Shown one piece after another: positions 36,537 to 45,361 of a stretch of DNA of 64,000 nucleotides. Both the position numbers and the translations under genes were made by a program. This DNA comes from Gammaproteobacteria bacterium (GTDB lineage: Bacteria; Pseudomonadota; Gammaproteobacteria; Steroidobacterales; Rariloculaceae). A model generated the notes under the pieces. That model searched no databases, had not been told where the DNA came from, and saw nothing but the letters and a program-made list of their open reading frames with translations. Positions within the stretch are counted from its first letter, which is position 1. The number at the start of each line of letters is the position of its first letter. The stretch is from assembly GCA_017577365.1 (NCBI GenBank), contig PKRJ01000006.1, positions 1 to 64,000 of the forward strand. The letters are read 5' to 3'.

Positions 36537-38039
36537 ATGAAGCGACTGCACGTGCAGCGAGCCGCGTGGTTGGCCGGCATCGCCGTCGCCGCGACCGCAT
36601 GTCACGCGGAGATCGAGGATCCGATCCGCGTCGACGGCGGGCTCGTCTCCGGCGCCGAAGTCACGTCGTCCGGCGTCCGCATCTATCGCGGGTTGCCTTT
36701 CGCTGCGCCGCCGGTCGGCGAGAACCGGTGGCGTCCTCCGCAGCCGGTCGAGGCGTGGGAAGGCGTCCGCGACGCGAGCAAGTTCGGCAACGTCTGCGTT
36801 CAGGCCGACACCGGACGCTACGTCAATATCGCGATCATGGAGGGCCAGCCGCCGCGCAGCGAGGACTGTCTGTATCTCAATGTGTGGACGCCGGCGAAAT
36901 CCAAGGACGATCGCCTTCCTGTCATGGTGTACTTCTACGGCGGCGCGTTCACCGACGGGGCGGGTTCCGCGCCGCTCTACGACGGCACGGCGCTCGCTGA
37001 GCGCGGCGCCGTCGTCGTGACGATGAACTATCGGCTGGGTCCGTTCGGATTCCTCGCGCATCCCGCGCTCACCGCCGAGTCCGAGCACAAGAGCTCCGGC
37101 AACTACGGCATCATGGACATGGTCGCGTCGCTCGAATGGGTGCAGCGCAATATCGAGGCCTTCGGCGGTGACCCGAGCAACGTCACGATCTTCGGCCAGT
37201 CGGCCGGCGCGATGGCGATCACGTCGCTGATGACGTCGCCGCTCGCGAAAGGCCTGTTCCACCGCGCGATCACGCAGAGCATCATGGGCGGCGCGGTATC
37301 GCCGAACATGCCGAACGCGACGCTCGCCGCGCAGGAGGAGCAGGGCAAGAGCCAAGCCGAGGCCGCCGGCATCACGACGGTCGAGCAGTTGCGCGCGCTG
37401 TCGACCGAAGAGGTGGCGCGAACGTTCCGCGCGCAGACGATGATCGTCGACAACTATGTGATCCCCGAGGATCCGGCGATCGTCTTCGCGCAGGGGCGCC
37501 AGCATCCGGTCGATTTGATCGCGGGCGCGAATGCCGCGGAGCTGTCGTTCGGTCCGCGGCGCGCGGCGCCCGGCGAGTCCGACGGCTCCGACCGCATTTT
37601 CTGGACGGCGTGGCGTCTCGCCGAATATCAGCGGGCGCTCGGCAAGAACGCGTACGTCTATTGGTTCACCCAGGCCTCACCGGCACCGGAAGGTGCGGAG
37701 CCGTTCCTGCCGGTGCATGCGGCGGAAGTGAAATACGTTTTCGACAATCTCGGCGAGCATCCGCTGTTCCCGGACAACAGTGACGCGGCGCTCGCGGCCG
37801 CATCCGCCGCGGATCAGCGCGTCGCCGACATGATGGCGTCATACTGGGTCAATTTCGCACGCACCGGCAATCCGAACGGTGAAGGCCTGCCCGAGTGGAA
37901 GCCGCACACGGGGCTCGACGCCGTGAACGCGGTCATCCTCGACGCGGACCCCGCCTCTCAGCGTCTGCCGACGCTCGAGCAGATGCAGGCGCACGAAACG
38001 AGGCTCGAGGAGCAGCTCGACGCGCTGCTCGCGCGGTAA
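36537..38039 (+). CDS. Exported carboxylesterase (type B)
   Basis: A 500-residue alpha/beta hydrolase with a signal peptide (LAGIAVAATACHA). The nucleophile elbow is FGQSAGA with Ser222; the oxyanion segment is VYFYGGAFTDG and the early SEDCLYLNVWTP is diagnostic of type-B carboxylesterases. The catalytic His usually lies in a late G.HG segment; here VHAAEVKYVF near residue 395 fits that place. It hydrolyses carboxylic esters, substrate unknown. Excellent Shine-Dalgarno TTGGAGG. The hairpin at 38049-38077 ends it. Confidence 0.88.
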   Translation: MKRLHVQRAAWLAGIAVAATACHAEIEDPIRVDGGLVSGAEVTSSGVRIYRGLPFAAPPVGENRWRPPQPVEAWEGVRDASKFGNVCVQADTGRYVNIAIMEGQPPRSEDCLYLNVWTPAKSKDDRLPVMVYFYGGAFTDGAGSAPLYDGTALAERGAVVVTMNYRLGPFGFLAHPALTAESEHKSSGNYGIMDMVASLEWVQRNIEAFGGDPSNVTIFGQSAGAMAITSLMTSPLAKGLFHRAITQSIMGGAVSPNMPNATLAAQEEQGKSQAEAAGITTVEQLRALSTEEVARTFRAQTMIVDNYVIPEDPAIVFAQGRQHPVDLIAGANAAELSFGPRRAAPGESDGSDRIFWTAWRLAEYQRALGKNAYVYWFTQASPAPEGAEPFLPVHAAEVKYVFDNLGEHPLFPDNSDAALAAASAADQRVADMMASYWVNFARTGNPNGEGLPEWKPHTGLDAVNAVILDADPASQRLPTLEQMQAHETRLEEQLDALLAR

Positions 38040-38048
38040 CGTTCATCG

Positions 38049-38077
38049 CGCCCGGCGGCGAGCCGTGCCGCCGGGCG
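38049..38077. terminator. Hairpin between convergent genes
   Basis: A perfect 11-bp stem (CGCCCGGCGGC with GCCGCCGGGCG) with a 7-base loop, between the carboxylesterase and panB, which converge. It is close enough to serve both. Confidence 0.7.
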
Positions 38078-38079
38078 TG

Positions 38080-38892
38080 TCAGTAGCTTTCTTCTTCGCT
38101 CGGGAACGTCCGAGCCTTCACGTCGGCTCGATACTTCGCGAAGGCCTCCGCCATCTGCGCGCCGAGATCGGCATAGCGGCGGACGAATCGCGGACGGAAC
38201 TTGGTGAACAGGCCGAGCATGTCCGGCGTGACGAGGACCTGCCCGTCGCACGCCGGACCCGCGCCGATACCGATCGTCGGGATCGAGAGCGACTCGGTCA
38301 CGCGCCGCGCGAGCTCCGCCGGGATCTTCTCGAGCACGATCGCGAATACGCCAGCGTGCTCCAGCGCTTTCGCGTCGGCGAGAATCCGCTCCGCTTCCTC
38401 GGGCGTCGCGCCGCGCGCCTTGTACGTGCCGAACTTGTGGATCGACTGCGGCGTCAGGCCGAGATGACCCATCACGGGAATGCCCGCGTTCACGATTCGG
38501 CGGATCGTCGGGCAGATGTATTCTCCGCCCTCGAGCTTCACCGCTTCCGCGAGCGCTTCCTTCACGAAGCGCCCGGCGTTGCGTAGCGCTTCCTCTTCGC
38601 TGACCTGATACGACATGAACGGCAGGTCGGCGACGACGAGCGCACGCTTGACGCCCCGCGCGACGACCTGCGTGTGATAGAGCATCTGCTCCACCGTCAT
38701 CGGGATCGTCGTGTCGTAGCCCGCGAACACGTTGCCGGCCGAGTCTCCCACGAGGACGAGATCGATGCCGGCGGCGTCGAGGATCGAGGCGGTCAGATAG
38801 TCGTACGCCGTGAGGCACGCGATCGGCTCGCCGCGGGCCTTCATCTCCAGAAGCCGTTGCGTCGTGACTTTGCGGGATTCTTGCGTTGCCAT
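38080..38892 (-). CDS. panB: 3-methyl-2-oxobutanoate hydroxymethyltransferase
   Basis: A 270-residue cytoplasmic TIM-barrel enzyme that makes ketopantoate from 2-oxoisovalerate and methylenetetrahydrofolate, the first step of pantothenate synthesis. Signatures: 'CLTAYDYLTASILDAAGID', LVGDSAGNVFAGYDTT (metal-binding Asp), GHLGLTPQS and IGIGAGPACDGQVLV. The length is normal. The ATG at 38892 follows GAAAGGG. No panC or panD neighbour is visible. Confidence 0.93.
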   Translation of the reverse strand: MATQESRKVTTQRLLEMKARGEPIACLTAYDYLTASILDAAGIDLVLVGDSAGNVFAGYDTTIPMTVEQMLYHTQVVARGVKRALVVADLPFMSYQVSEEEALRNAGRFVKEALAEAVKLEGGEYICPTIRRIVNAGIPVMGHLGLTPQSIHKFGTYKARGATPEEAERILADAKALEHAGVFAIVLEKIPAELARRVTESLSIPTIGIGAGPACDGQVLVTPDMLGLFTKFRPRFVRRYADLGAQMAEAFAKYRADVKARTFPSEEESY

Positions 38893-39215
38893 GATGCCCT
38901 TTCGAAGCTCCATCTCGGCTTGCGGCCGTCGCGACCTTCCCTGGTCTTTGCGAGCTCGTCGCCCCTCGACGCGGGTCCGACGCCATATTACCGCGTGCTC
39001 GGGCCGTCGGACGAGAACGAACGGTCCGACCTTTCCCGCGATCCCTTTTGGGGGCCCTATCGGTCCACGCGTCGGCGTTATGGCACCATTGGCCGGATCG
39101 AGGCATGGTCCTCGGTGCTCGGGGGGAGCTCCGGGAATCGGAAAGAACGCACAGCGCGGGCGGCCGAGAAGGGGACGCGGTGCCGCCTGCGACGACACTA
39201 GTCGAGGAGTACCGG
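38893..39215. promoter_or_regulatory. Divergent intergenic region between panB and a lipoprotein gene
   Basis: These 323 bp separate two genes reading outward and must hold both promoters. I see no strong consensus promoter, hairpin or gene. Confidence 0.3.
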
Positions 39216-40778
39216 ATGACGTATCGACCACGCACCTCGCGTCGCGGCCGCGTGCTCGCGGCCGTGCTTGCCGGCGTCGGCATCGCTGCGTGCTCGCCGA
39301 GCGAGCACCCGGGGCATAGTCGAGACGAAGGGGCGAGCGCGCCTCCGACGACGGCGGCGCTCGCGCAGCGGCTCGTCGAAAGAATGGGCGGCATCGATGC
39401 GTTGAACGGCGTCGAGACGCTCGTCGGCCGCGGCAGCGGGATGCGCACCCGCATCGGTCAAATCCGCATCGCGGGCGGCGAGGACTGGACCTTGCGCGTC
39501 GAGCAGACCGAGACGATCGATCTCGCGAACGGCCGTGCCGCGTTCGAGTACACGATCTCGAACGACCAGTTCAACATGCAACGCACCGAGGTCTACACGT
39601 CGTTCGAAGGCCAGCCGATCGGTTGGAACACCGGGCCGGGGCGGCCGCAGATCGCGACGTCGCCGAACGGCCTCTTCAGCTGGGCGACGCAGAACTCGCC
39701 GCAGATGCTGTTGCGGCGCAACGTGATCACGGTCGCGCTCGCGGCGGCCGCGACGGCGTCGGATCAGCCGGCCGTCGAAAAGGAAATCGGTGGACGCGCG
39801 TCGCTCCACGGGACGGCGCGACTGCCGTCGGGCGAAGAGATCGGACTTTATTTCGATCCCGAAAGCGGCTTGCTCAACGCCTATACCGCGCTCGACACCG
39901 AGCCGATGCTCGGCGACGTCGTGGCCGAGTATCTGCTCGACGACTGGCGCCCTGTCGGCAACGTGACGCTGCCGCATTCGGTCACCATCCGCAAGGAGGG
40001 CCGCCCATTCTCGTCGCTCACGTACGAGTCGATCTCGGTGAACGATGCTTCCGCGTTGTCGATCTTCGAGGTGCCGGCAGCGGCGCTCGAGCAGGCGAGG
40101 CAGGTCGTGTCCACGGAGGGCTCGTGGTCGCCGCTCACGCTGAACGAGGTCGCACCCGGCGTCTATCATGCGGTCGGCTACTCGCATCACGGCATGGTCG
40201 TCGAGTTTCCGAGCTTCGTCGCAGTCGTCGAGGCGGCGTATACCGAGGTGCAGGGCGAGACGCTCGTGCGGGCGATCGGCGAGCGCTTCGGCAAGCCGAT
40301 CCGCTACGTGATTCCGAGTCACCCGCACTGGGATCATACGGGTGCGTTGCGTCGTCTCGTGGCCGCCGGTGCGACGGCGATACTTGCCGCCGGGCACGAG
40401 GTCGAGCTGCGCGCCGTGATCGAGGCCCCGCATACGAATCCGCCCGACGAGCTCGCGCGGCGGCGCGCAGCGGGCGAGCGGGTCGGCGGCATCGAGGTGT
40501 TCACCGGCGAGCGCGTGATCGAGGAAGGCGACCGCCGGCTCGAGCTCTACGAGGTCTCCGGTATTCCGCACGTCGAGCCGAAAGTGCTCGCATACGTGCC
40601 TCATGCGGGCGCGATCTTCCAGAGTGACATCTTCTTCGGCGCGCCGAGCCCCGACGCGACCGCGCTCTACGAAGCGATTCGCGAGCGCGGGCTCGAGGTC
40701 CGCTCGATCGTCGATGGGCACGGCGGCGTCGTGCCGTTCGAGACGCTCGAAGCGGCGGCTCGCAGCTCGATCCAATGA
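39216..40778 (+). CDS. Metallo-beta-lactamase-fold hydrolase, lipoprotein
   Basis: A 520-residue protein with a lipoprotein signal (lipobox IAAC near residue 22). The first half (about 45-300) is an outer-membrane-lipoprotein-like beta domain. The second half is a metallo-beta-lactamase domain with the zinc motif HPHWDH at 369-374, a following GHE (about 393) and 'GAIFQSDIFFG' with a metal-ligand Asp. Its substrate is unknown. It converges on the copper amine oxidase gene, separated by the terminator at 40787-40816. Confidence 0.8.
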   Translation: MTYRPRTSRRGRVLAAVLAGVGIAACSPSEHPGHSRDEGASAPPTTAALAQRLVERMGGIDALNGVETLVGRGSGMRTRIGQIRIAGGEDWTLRVEQTETIDLANGRAAFEYTISNDQFNMQRTEVYTSFEGQPIGWNTGPGRPQIATSPNGLFSWATQNSPQMLLRRNVITVALAAAATASDQPAVEKEIGGRASLHGTARLPSGEEIGLYFDPESGLLNAYTALDTEPMLGDVVAEYLLDDWRPVGNVTLPHSVTIRKEGRPFSSLTYESISVNDASALSIFEVPAAALEQARQVVSTEGSWSPLTLNEVAPGVYHAVGYSHHGMVVEFPSFVAVVEAAYTEVQGETLVRAIGERFGKPIRYVIPSHPHWDHTGALRRLVAAGATAILAAGHEVELRAVIEAPHTNPPDELARRRAAGERVGGIEVFTGERVIEEGDRRLELYEVSGIPHVEPKVLAYVPHAGAIFQSDIFFGAPSPDATALYEAIRERGLEVRSIVDGHGGVVPFETLEAAARSSIQ

Positions 40779-40786
40779 GCGTTACG

Positions 40787-40816
40787 GCCGGGCCGCGCCG
40801 TTGCGGCCCGGCTCTT
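40787..40816. terminator. Hairpin terminator between convergent genes
   Basis: A perfect 10-bp stem (GCCGGGCCGC with GCGGCCCGGC), a 6-base loop and a short TCTT tail. It ends the lipoprotein hydrolase gene and, from the other side, the amine oxidase operon. Confidence 0.75.
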
Positions 40817-40841
40817 CGTCATGGGTGCTCGAGCCCCGCAT

Positions 40842-42800
40842 TCAGTGCGGACGCGGCAAGTCGAGCGCGGGATTCCCGTCGAAATAGTCGAAGGGGCGAA
40901 TCTCGAACCAGTGCCACAGCACCGGCATGACCGGCCAGTCTTCGGCACGAACCAAGTGGTGCATCCCGACGGTATACCAAGCGACGATATCCTTGCCGAC
41001 GATGTCGCGATTCGCTTTCGTCCACGCGGGCAGCCCCATGCCGGGCTCGCTGAGGGTCGGATAATCCCCGGCCGCGTAGAGCTCGTCACGATCGTACGGC
41101 GTGACCCACAAGTGGTACTCGATGAATCCGGCGCGGCGCCTCGGATAGTCGTCCTCGCTGAGCAGCACGCCCGCCGTCATGCCCGGTCTGATCTGATAGC
41201 TCGTCGGATAACCCAGGCGGGTCGTGCGCGTCGTGCTGAGGAAGCGCCAAAGCCCGGGATGGTCGTGATGCATGTTCAACCGCGCTTCGAGCTCGGTGCG
41301 CGGTTGCCAAGCCTCACGCTTCCACACGCTCCGTCGCGGTGATTCCGGCGGCAGGATCTCCGTGACGAGGCGGTCCACGACGAAGTCGTTCCGCGTGCCG
41401 TCGACGTCGAGATCGAGCCGGAACGCGAAGTAGTGGTCGTGATTGACGCCGACGATGTGCTCGTCGACGAAGCGACCGTATTCGTCATCTTTGCTTCCCG
41501 CGCGGGCATCTCGGGCTTCGACCGTTTTCGCCTCGACGATGCCCGTCGCGCCGACACCGACGTGGATGGACCCGTCCTGTTGGAAGACCCAGTCGAAGAT
41601 GTAGTCGTAGTTACCGATCACCGCGACGCTGCGAACCACGAGATCGCGTTTGAGCGCGATATCGAGCTCGTCGCTCAGGTGCCGCCAAGCCGGGTCCCCG
41701 GTTTCCCGCTCGAACACGCAATAGATGTTCGGCCGCGTTTGCGGGTGCCCCGACTCGTTCGAGATCAACGCGCTGAAATACTTGGCGTGAACGGGGCAGT
41801 CCGCGCCCGCGACGAGAGGCTTCATCAGGCCGGGTGCCGCGAACTCGCCGGCATCGAGGAAATTGCGGTGATACCAATGAAACGACGGATCCGAATACGG
41901 CACGAAGATCTCGGAAAGCGAGGCTTGGTAGAGGACGCTGCGAACGTCGTTGCCATCCTTGTACGTGACCATCGACAGCACGGGACCGACCCGCTGGTCC
42001 GCACGCAGATGGAAGCGCCAGTTCTGCCATGAGATCCAGTGCCCGTCGACCTCGAAACCGGGCCCGCCGGGCTGACTGACGAGAATCGGGCTCGGAACCT
42101 CGCGCGGAGGCGGGGTCGAGGTGCGATCGAAATCCGCCTTCGTCTTCGGCATCGGCACGATGCCCTCGTCGACGACGCGGATGACTTCCTGATTGGTCAT
42201 GTCGACGACCACGTCGAGCCCGGCGAGCCCCCGCACCCAGCCGTTGCGCACGCCGCGCACGTCCCGGCAGCTGCCGTGACCGATCCGACGACCGCGCTGC
42301 TCGTCCGTTCCGAAGTAGCCCGGAGGCCCGATCGAGCAGCGAAGGAACGTCGTGTCCTCGTAGCCGCGGCGCTTGATCGCTGCGACGAAGTCGGGGTGCT
42401 CGAGCATCTTGTCGAGGACCTTCCTGTCTTCGCCGGACGTGAAATAGGGCTGAACCCCTTCGAGCTTCTCGTACGACTCGAGCCGCCGGCGCTCGAGATC
42501 GATCACGGCTTCGAAGGCCTCGCCGCCGTTCCGCACGACGGCCTTTGCCTGCCGGGGGCGCGGCGATCCGGGCGTCCACGCGAGAACGTCGGCTTTGTCG
42601 GGCTCGTAGAGGTGAATGCCCGAGAACTTCGTGTCGGGATCGACCTTGCCCGCGTCGTAGAGGATTTGGAGCACGTCCCAGTGCTCGTCGAACGACAGCG
42701 GATCCAACGGGTGCTCCGTCGCGTCCGCCGTCGCGATCGCCGCGCCGAGCAAAGCGCTCCCGATTCCCTTCGCTAGTTTCCGTTTCACTTTTTCGCTCAT
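40842..42800 (-). CDS. Copper amine oxidase
   Basis: A 652-residue copper/topaquinone amine oxidase, which oxidises primary amines to aldehydes with release of ammonia and hydrogen peroxide. The topaquinone precursor Tyr398 lies in the consensus NYDY. Copper ligands are His454 and His456 (VNHDHYF) and the late His630 (LWHWFEIRP). The catalytic base is likely the Asp in PYSDPSFHWYH. The N-terminus has a short hydrophobic stretch (GIGSALLGAAIATADA), so export is likely but not certain. It lies 30 bp after the HupE/UreJ gene and appears to be the last gene of the ureohydrolase operon, where it could consume the amine product. Confidence 0.9.
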   Translation of the reverse strand: MSEKVKRKLAKGIGSALLGAAIATADATEHPLDPLSFDEHWDVLQILYDAGKVDPDTKFSGIHLYEPDKADVLAWTPGSPRPRQAKAVVRNGGEAFEAVIDLERRRLESYEKLEGVQPYFTSGEDRKVLDKMLEHPDFVAAIKRRGYEDTTFLRCSIGPPGYFGTDEQRGRRIGHGSCRDVRGVRNGWVRGLAGLDVVVDMTNQEVIRVVDEGIVPMPKTKADFDRTSTPPPREVPSPILVSQPGGPGFEVDGHWISWQNWRFHLRADQRVGPVLSMVTYKDGNDVRSVLYQASLSEIFVPYSDPSFHWYHRNFLDAGEFAAPGLMKPLVAGADCPVHAKYFSALISNESGHPQTRPNIYCVFERETGDPAWRHLSDELDIALKRDLVVRSVAVIGNYDYIFDWVFQQDGSIHVGVGATGIVEAKTVEARDARAGSKDDEYGRFVDEHIVGVNHDHYFAFRLDLDVDGTRNDFVVDRLVTEILPPESPRRSVWKREAWQPRTELEARLNMHHDHPGLWRFLSTTRTTRLGYPTSYQIRPGMTAGVLLSEDDYPRRRAGFIEYHLWVTPYDRDELYAAGDYPTLSEPGMGLPAWTKANRDIVGKDIVAWYTVGMHHLVRAEDWPVMPVLWHWFEIRPFDYFDGNPALDLPRPH

Positions 42801-42830
42801 ACCCAGCTCATCGTTCGAGGCAACGCCGCC

Positions 42831-43856
42831 TCAGAATCCGATCACGCGCTCGACGGTCCAGTAGAGCCCGAGACCGCCGACGAAGGCCGTCGCGGCTCGT
42901 GACGCGACGCGGTCGATCCGCACCTTGCGGAGCCCGAGAATCGCGAGGAGCACGGAGGCGACGAACAGCAGCTGTCCGATCTCGACGCCGACGTTGAAGA
43001 ACGCGAGCGCTGTTGCCGTGCGAGTCGGCGATACGCCGAGCCCTCCGAGCACGCTCGCGAAACCGAGGCCGTGCACGAGACCGAATGCAGCCGTCACGAA
43101 AACCTGCCGATACCGCTCGGACGAGCGCCCTTCCGCGTCCGGCGCACCGGTCGCGCCGCGAAGCCGCAGCAGCGCCTCACGCGCCATGAGCACGACCGAC
43201 AACGCGATGAGCGCCTCGACGGGACCGATCGGAATGCGCAGCACGCCGTAGTGGGCGAGCGCCAGAGAGATCGAGTGACCGATCGTGAACGCGGAGATCA
43301 GCCACGCGAGCCGCGTGCCCGAGGCGAGCATGCCGAGACAGAAGACGAACGCGAGGTGATCCCATCCGATCAGCACGTGCTCGGTGCCGAGCGCGAGGTA
43401 CTGCCACGCGGTCGTCCAGAAGCCGGCGGGAGCTCCTTCCGCGTCGCGTTCCGACAGATCGATCACGCTGCCGGTCGATCCGCCGGGCAGTATTCGCGAC
43501 TCGACGACACCGTCTCCGCGTACCCATTCGAGCATCGCGCCGTCTCGCCCCCACGGCATGCCGATCTTCATGTCGGTCGGCGACGCCCGGCTACAGTCGA
43601 CGTGGAACTCGACCAGGCTTCCATCGTGAAGGCGGCGCACCTCGCGAGAGAGAGGCGTGCAACTCGCGGGCCACGTCGCCTTGAGCTCGGTATTCGCGGC
43701 GACGGACAGCGTCGCCGCCACGCGGTAACGGCCGTTCCCGTCCTCCGTGACCTCGAACCGTGCGATATCGAGATAGTCGGCGCACGCCGGCCCGGATAAC
43801 GCGGCGCCCGCGGCGCATGTCGCGAGCCACGCGATGAGTCTGGCGGAGAACGTCAT
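42831..43856 (-). CDS. HupE/UreJ family membrane protein with an extracytoplasmic N-terminal domain
   Basis: A 341-residue protein. A signal peptide and a periplasmic domain of about 130 residues are followed by six or so membrane helices carrying GTEHVLIGWDHLAFVFCLG and 'FGLVHGLGFASVLGGLG', the HupE/UreJ signatures. Those proteins are nickel or cobalt permeases linked to hydrogenase or urease. The ATG at 43856 overlaps the PpiC stop (ATGA). Placement next to ureohydrolases suggests it supplies their metal, perhaps nickel; that is inference. Confidence 0.82.
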   Translation of the reverse strand: MTFSARLIAWLATCAAGAALSGPACADYLDIARFEVTEDGNGRYRVAATLSVAANTELKATWPASCTPLSREVRRLHDGSLVEFHVDCSRASPTDMKIGMPWGRDGAMLEWVRGDGVVESRILPGGSTGSVIDLSERDAEGAPAGFWTTAWQYLALGTEHVLIGWDHLAFVFCLGMLASGTRLAWLISAFTIGHSISLALAHYGVLRIPIGPVEALIALSVVLMAREALLRLRGATGAPDAEGRSSERYRQVFVTAAFGLVHGLGFASVLGGLGVSPTRTATALAFFNVGVEIGQLLFVASVLLAILGLRKVRIDRVASRAATAFVGGLGLYWTVERVIGF

Positions 43857-44761
43857 TCCGCGCCCCATCGCGCGGCTCGCGCGTCGTCGAGCCCGTCGCG
43901 GGCTGCGCGCTGCTCGATGACGATCTCGTAGCCGTCTCGAAGCTCGGCGACCTTCGCCGCGATCCGCTCTTCGCGTACCGCCGAGACGTAGTCCATCGTG
44001 AGTCTTTCCCGAAGCTCCGCGTAAGGGATCGGTTGCGGTTTCGTCACCTCGATGACGCGGACGAAGTGGTAGCCTCTGGGAGACTCGAGAGGACCGATCC
44101 ATTCCCCCGGCGCCGAGGACAGCAGACGCTCGTAGAAAGCGCCGCCGAACGTGGTCCGCAGAACGCTCTCGGCATAACGATCCAGGCGGCTGCCGAGCCA
44201 GTGGCTGTCGCCGACGATCCGCTCGCCGGCCGCGAGCCGCGCGCGAATCTCGCCGGGACGTTCAGGACGCGCCGCGAAGAAGACTTGATCGAAGCTGATG
44301 CGCGTCTCGCTGTAGTAGTCCTCGATGTTCTCGACGTAGAACTCGAAGAGCTCGGCTTCGTCCGGAGGCTCGGGCGTGCCGCCCCAGAGGAGGCGCAGCT
44401 TGTCGACGAGATGCGAGCGCACCTTGGAGTCGCTCAAGTGCAAACCTTCCGCGAGCGCTTTGCGGAACACGACTTCCTCGTCGATCCATTGCCGAACGAG
44501 AAGACGCCTTTCGTCCTCGTTCGGCGGCCGACCGTAGAGCCACTCGAAGTCGCTCTCGAGGGCGGACTGGATGGCGTCCGTGACGACGACGGTGCGGCTC
44601 GCCCCGTCGTGCTCGAGGTCGGCGGACGTCGGCTTCGCGGAGACGAGCGCGTCGTACGCGAAGATGGCGACGGCCAAGAGCAGAAAGATCACGGTCGGCT
44701 CGCTCGGCAGCCGTCGACCGTGCAGCGACGGCTTCGATTCGCGAGAATCCTCGTCGGTCAT
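43853..44761 (-). CDS. PpiC-type peptidyl-prolyl cis-trans isomerase, membrane-anchored
   Basis: A 302-residue protein: an N-terminal membrane segment (PTVIFLLLAVAIFAYDAL), a SurA-N-like helical part and a parvulin-like domain with 'EWIGPLESPRGYHFVRVIEV', the usual end of PpiC domains. It would act in the periplasm as a folding helper. In this operon it lies between the ureohydrolases and the metal permease (ATGA overlap with the latter) and may fold or metallate the exported enzymes. The upstream gene's stop is 57 bp away. Confidence 0.8.
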   Translation of the reverse strand: MTDEDSRESKPSLHGRRLPSEPTVIFLLLAVAIFAYDALVSAKPTSADLEHDGASRTVVVTDAIQSALESDFEWLYGRPPNEDERRLLVRQWIDEEVVFRKALAEGLHLSDSKVRSHLVDKLRLLWGGTPEPPDEAELFEFYVENIEDYYSETRISFDQVFFAARPERPGEIRARLAAGERIVGDSHWLGSRLDRYAESVLRTTFGGAFYERLLSSAPGEWIGPLESPRGYHFVRVIEVTKPQPIPYAELRERLTMDYVSAVREERIAAKVAELRDGYEIVIEQRAARDGLDDARAARWGAE

Positions 44762-44818
44762 GCGGTCTTCGAAAGCTCGACTAGCGATGCGTCGGACGCG
44801 GGGAGTCGCGAGTCGCGA

Positions 44819-45361
44819 CTACTCCGCCGGCGTTCCCTGGCCGTGGTCGAGAACGAGAGGATGCATGTAATTCTCCTCGGTCACGCCCATCTTCCGCATC
44901 GCGATACCGGAGAGACACGCGTTCATCACGTAGTTCGCGTTCATCGCGCTCCGGTAGCTCAGATCGAGCATCGGCGCGAGATCCATGATCTCGAACCCGA
45001 CGATCCGCGTTTCGGCGCAGAGCCGCCGCACGAGCGGAATGACCTCGCGAAGCATCAAGCCGCCCGGAACGGCGCGGCCGGCGGCCGCGAGCTCGACCGG
45101 GTCGATGACGCTCACGTCGAACGACACGTAGACGCGGTCCGGCCCGGCCTTGGCCTCGGCGAGCACGCGCTCCATGACGGCGTCCCAGCCGCGGTAGGCC
45201 ACCTCCGCCATCGTGTGGTAGCGAATGCCCTGCTCGCGCATCCACTCGAGCGTCTCGAGGTCGAGCTGCGGTCCGCGCAGGCCGACCTGGATCAGGTGCT
45301 TGCCCTCGATCACGCCCTCGGCGAGCAGCCGGTAGACGGCCTGGCGGTCGGAGATCGTGTG
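44819..45361 (-). pseudogene. Ureohydrolase, C-terminal half (split gene)
   Basis: This 180-codon fragment begins in HTISDRQAVYRLLAEG and runs to the normal end of an agmatinase/arginase-family protein. It aligns with the C-terminal part of the intact neighbour at 60388-61812. It has no start codon of its own in a sensible place and stops dead at the junction at 45361. Its N-terminal half is at 59516-60391. In the metal site the usual SxDxDxxDP reads SFDVSVIDP: Ser replaces the second Asp, and the later Glu reads as Asp (EIMDLAP). An ORF-only start at 45313 (GTG) would give a fragment that cannot fold as a ureohydrolase. Confidence 0.85.
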
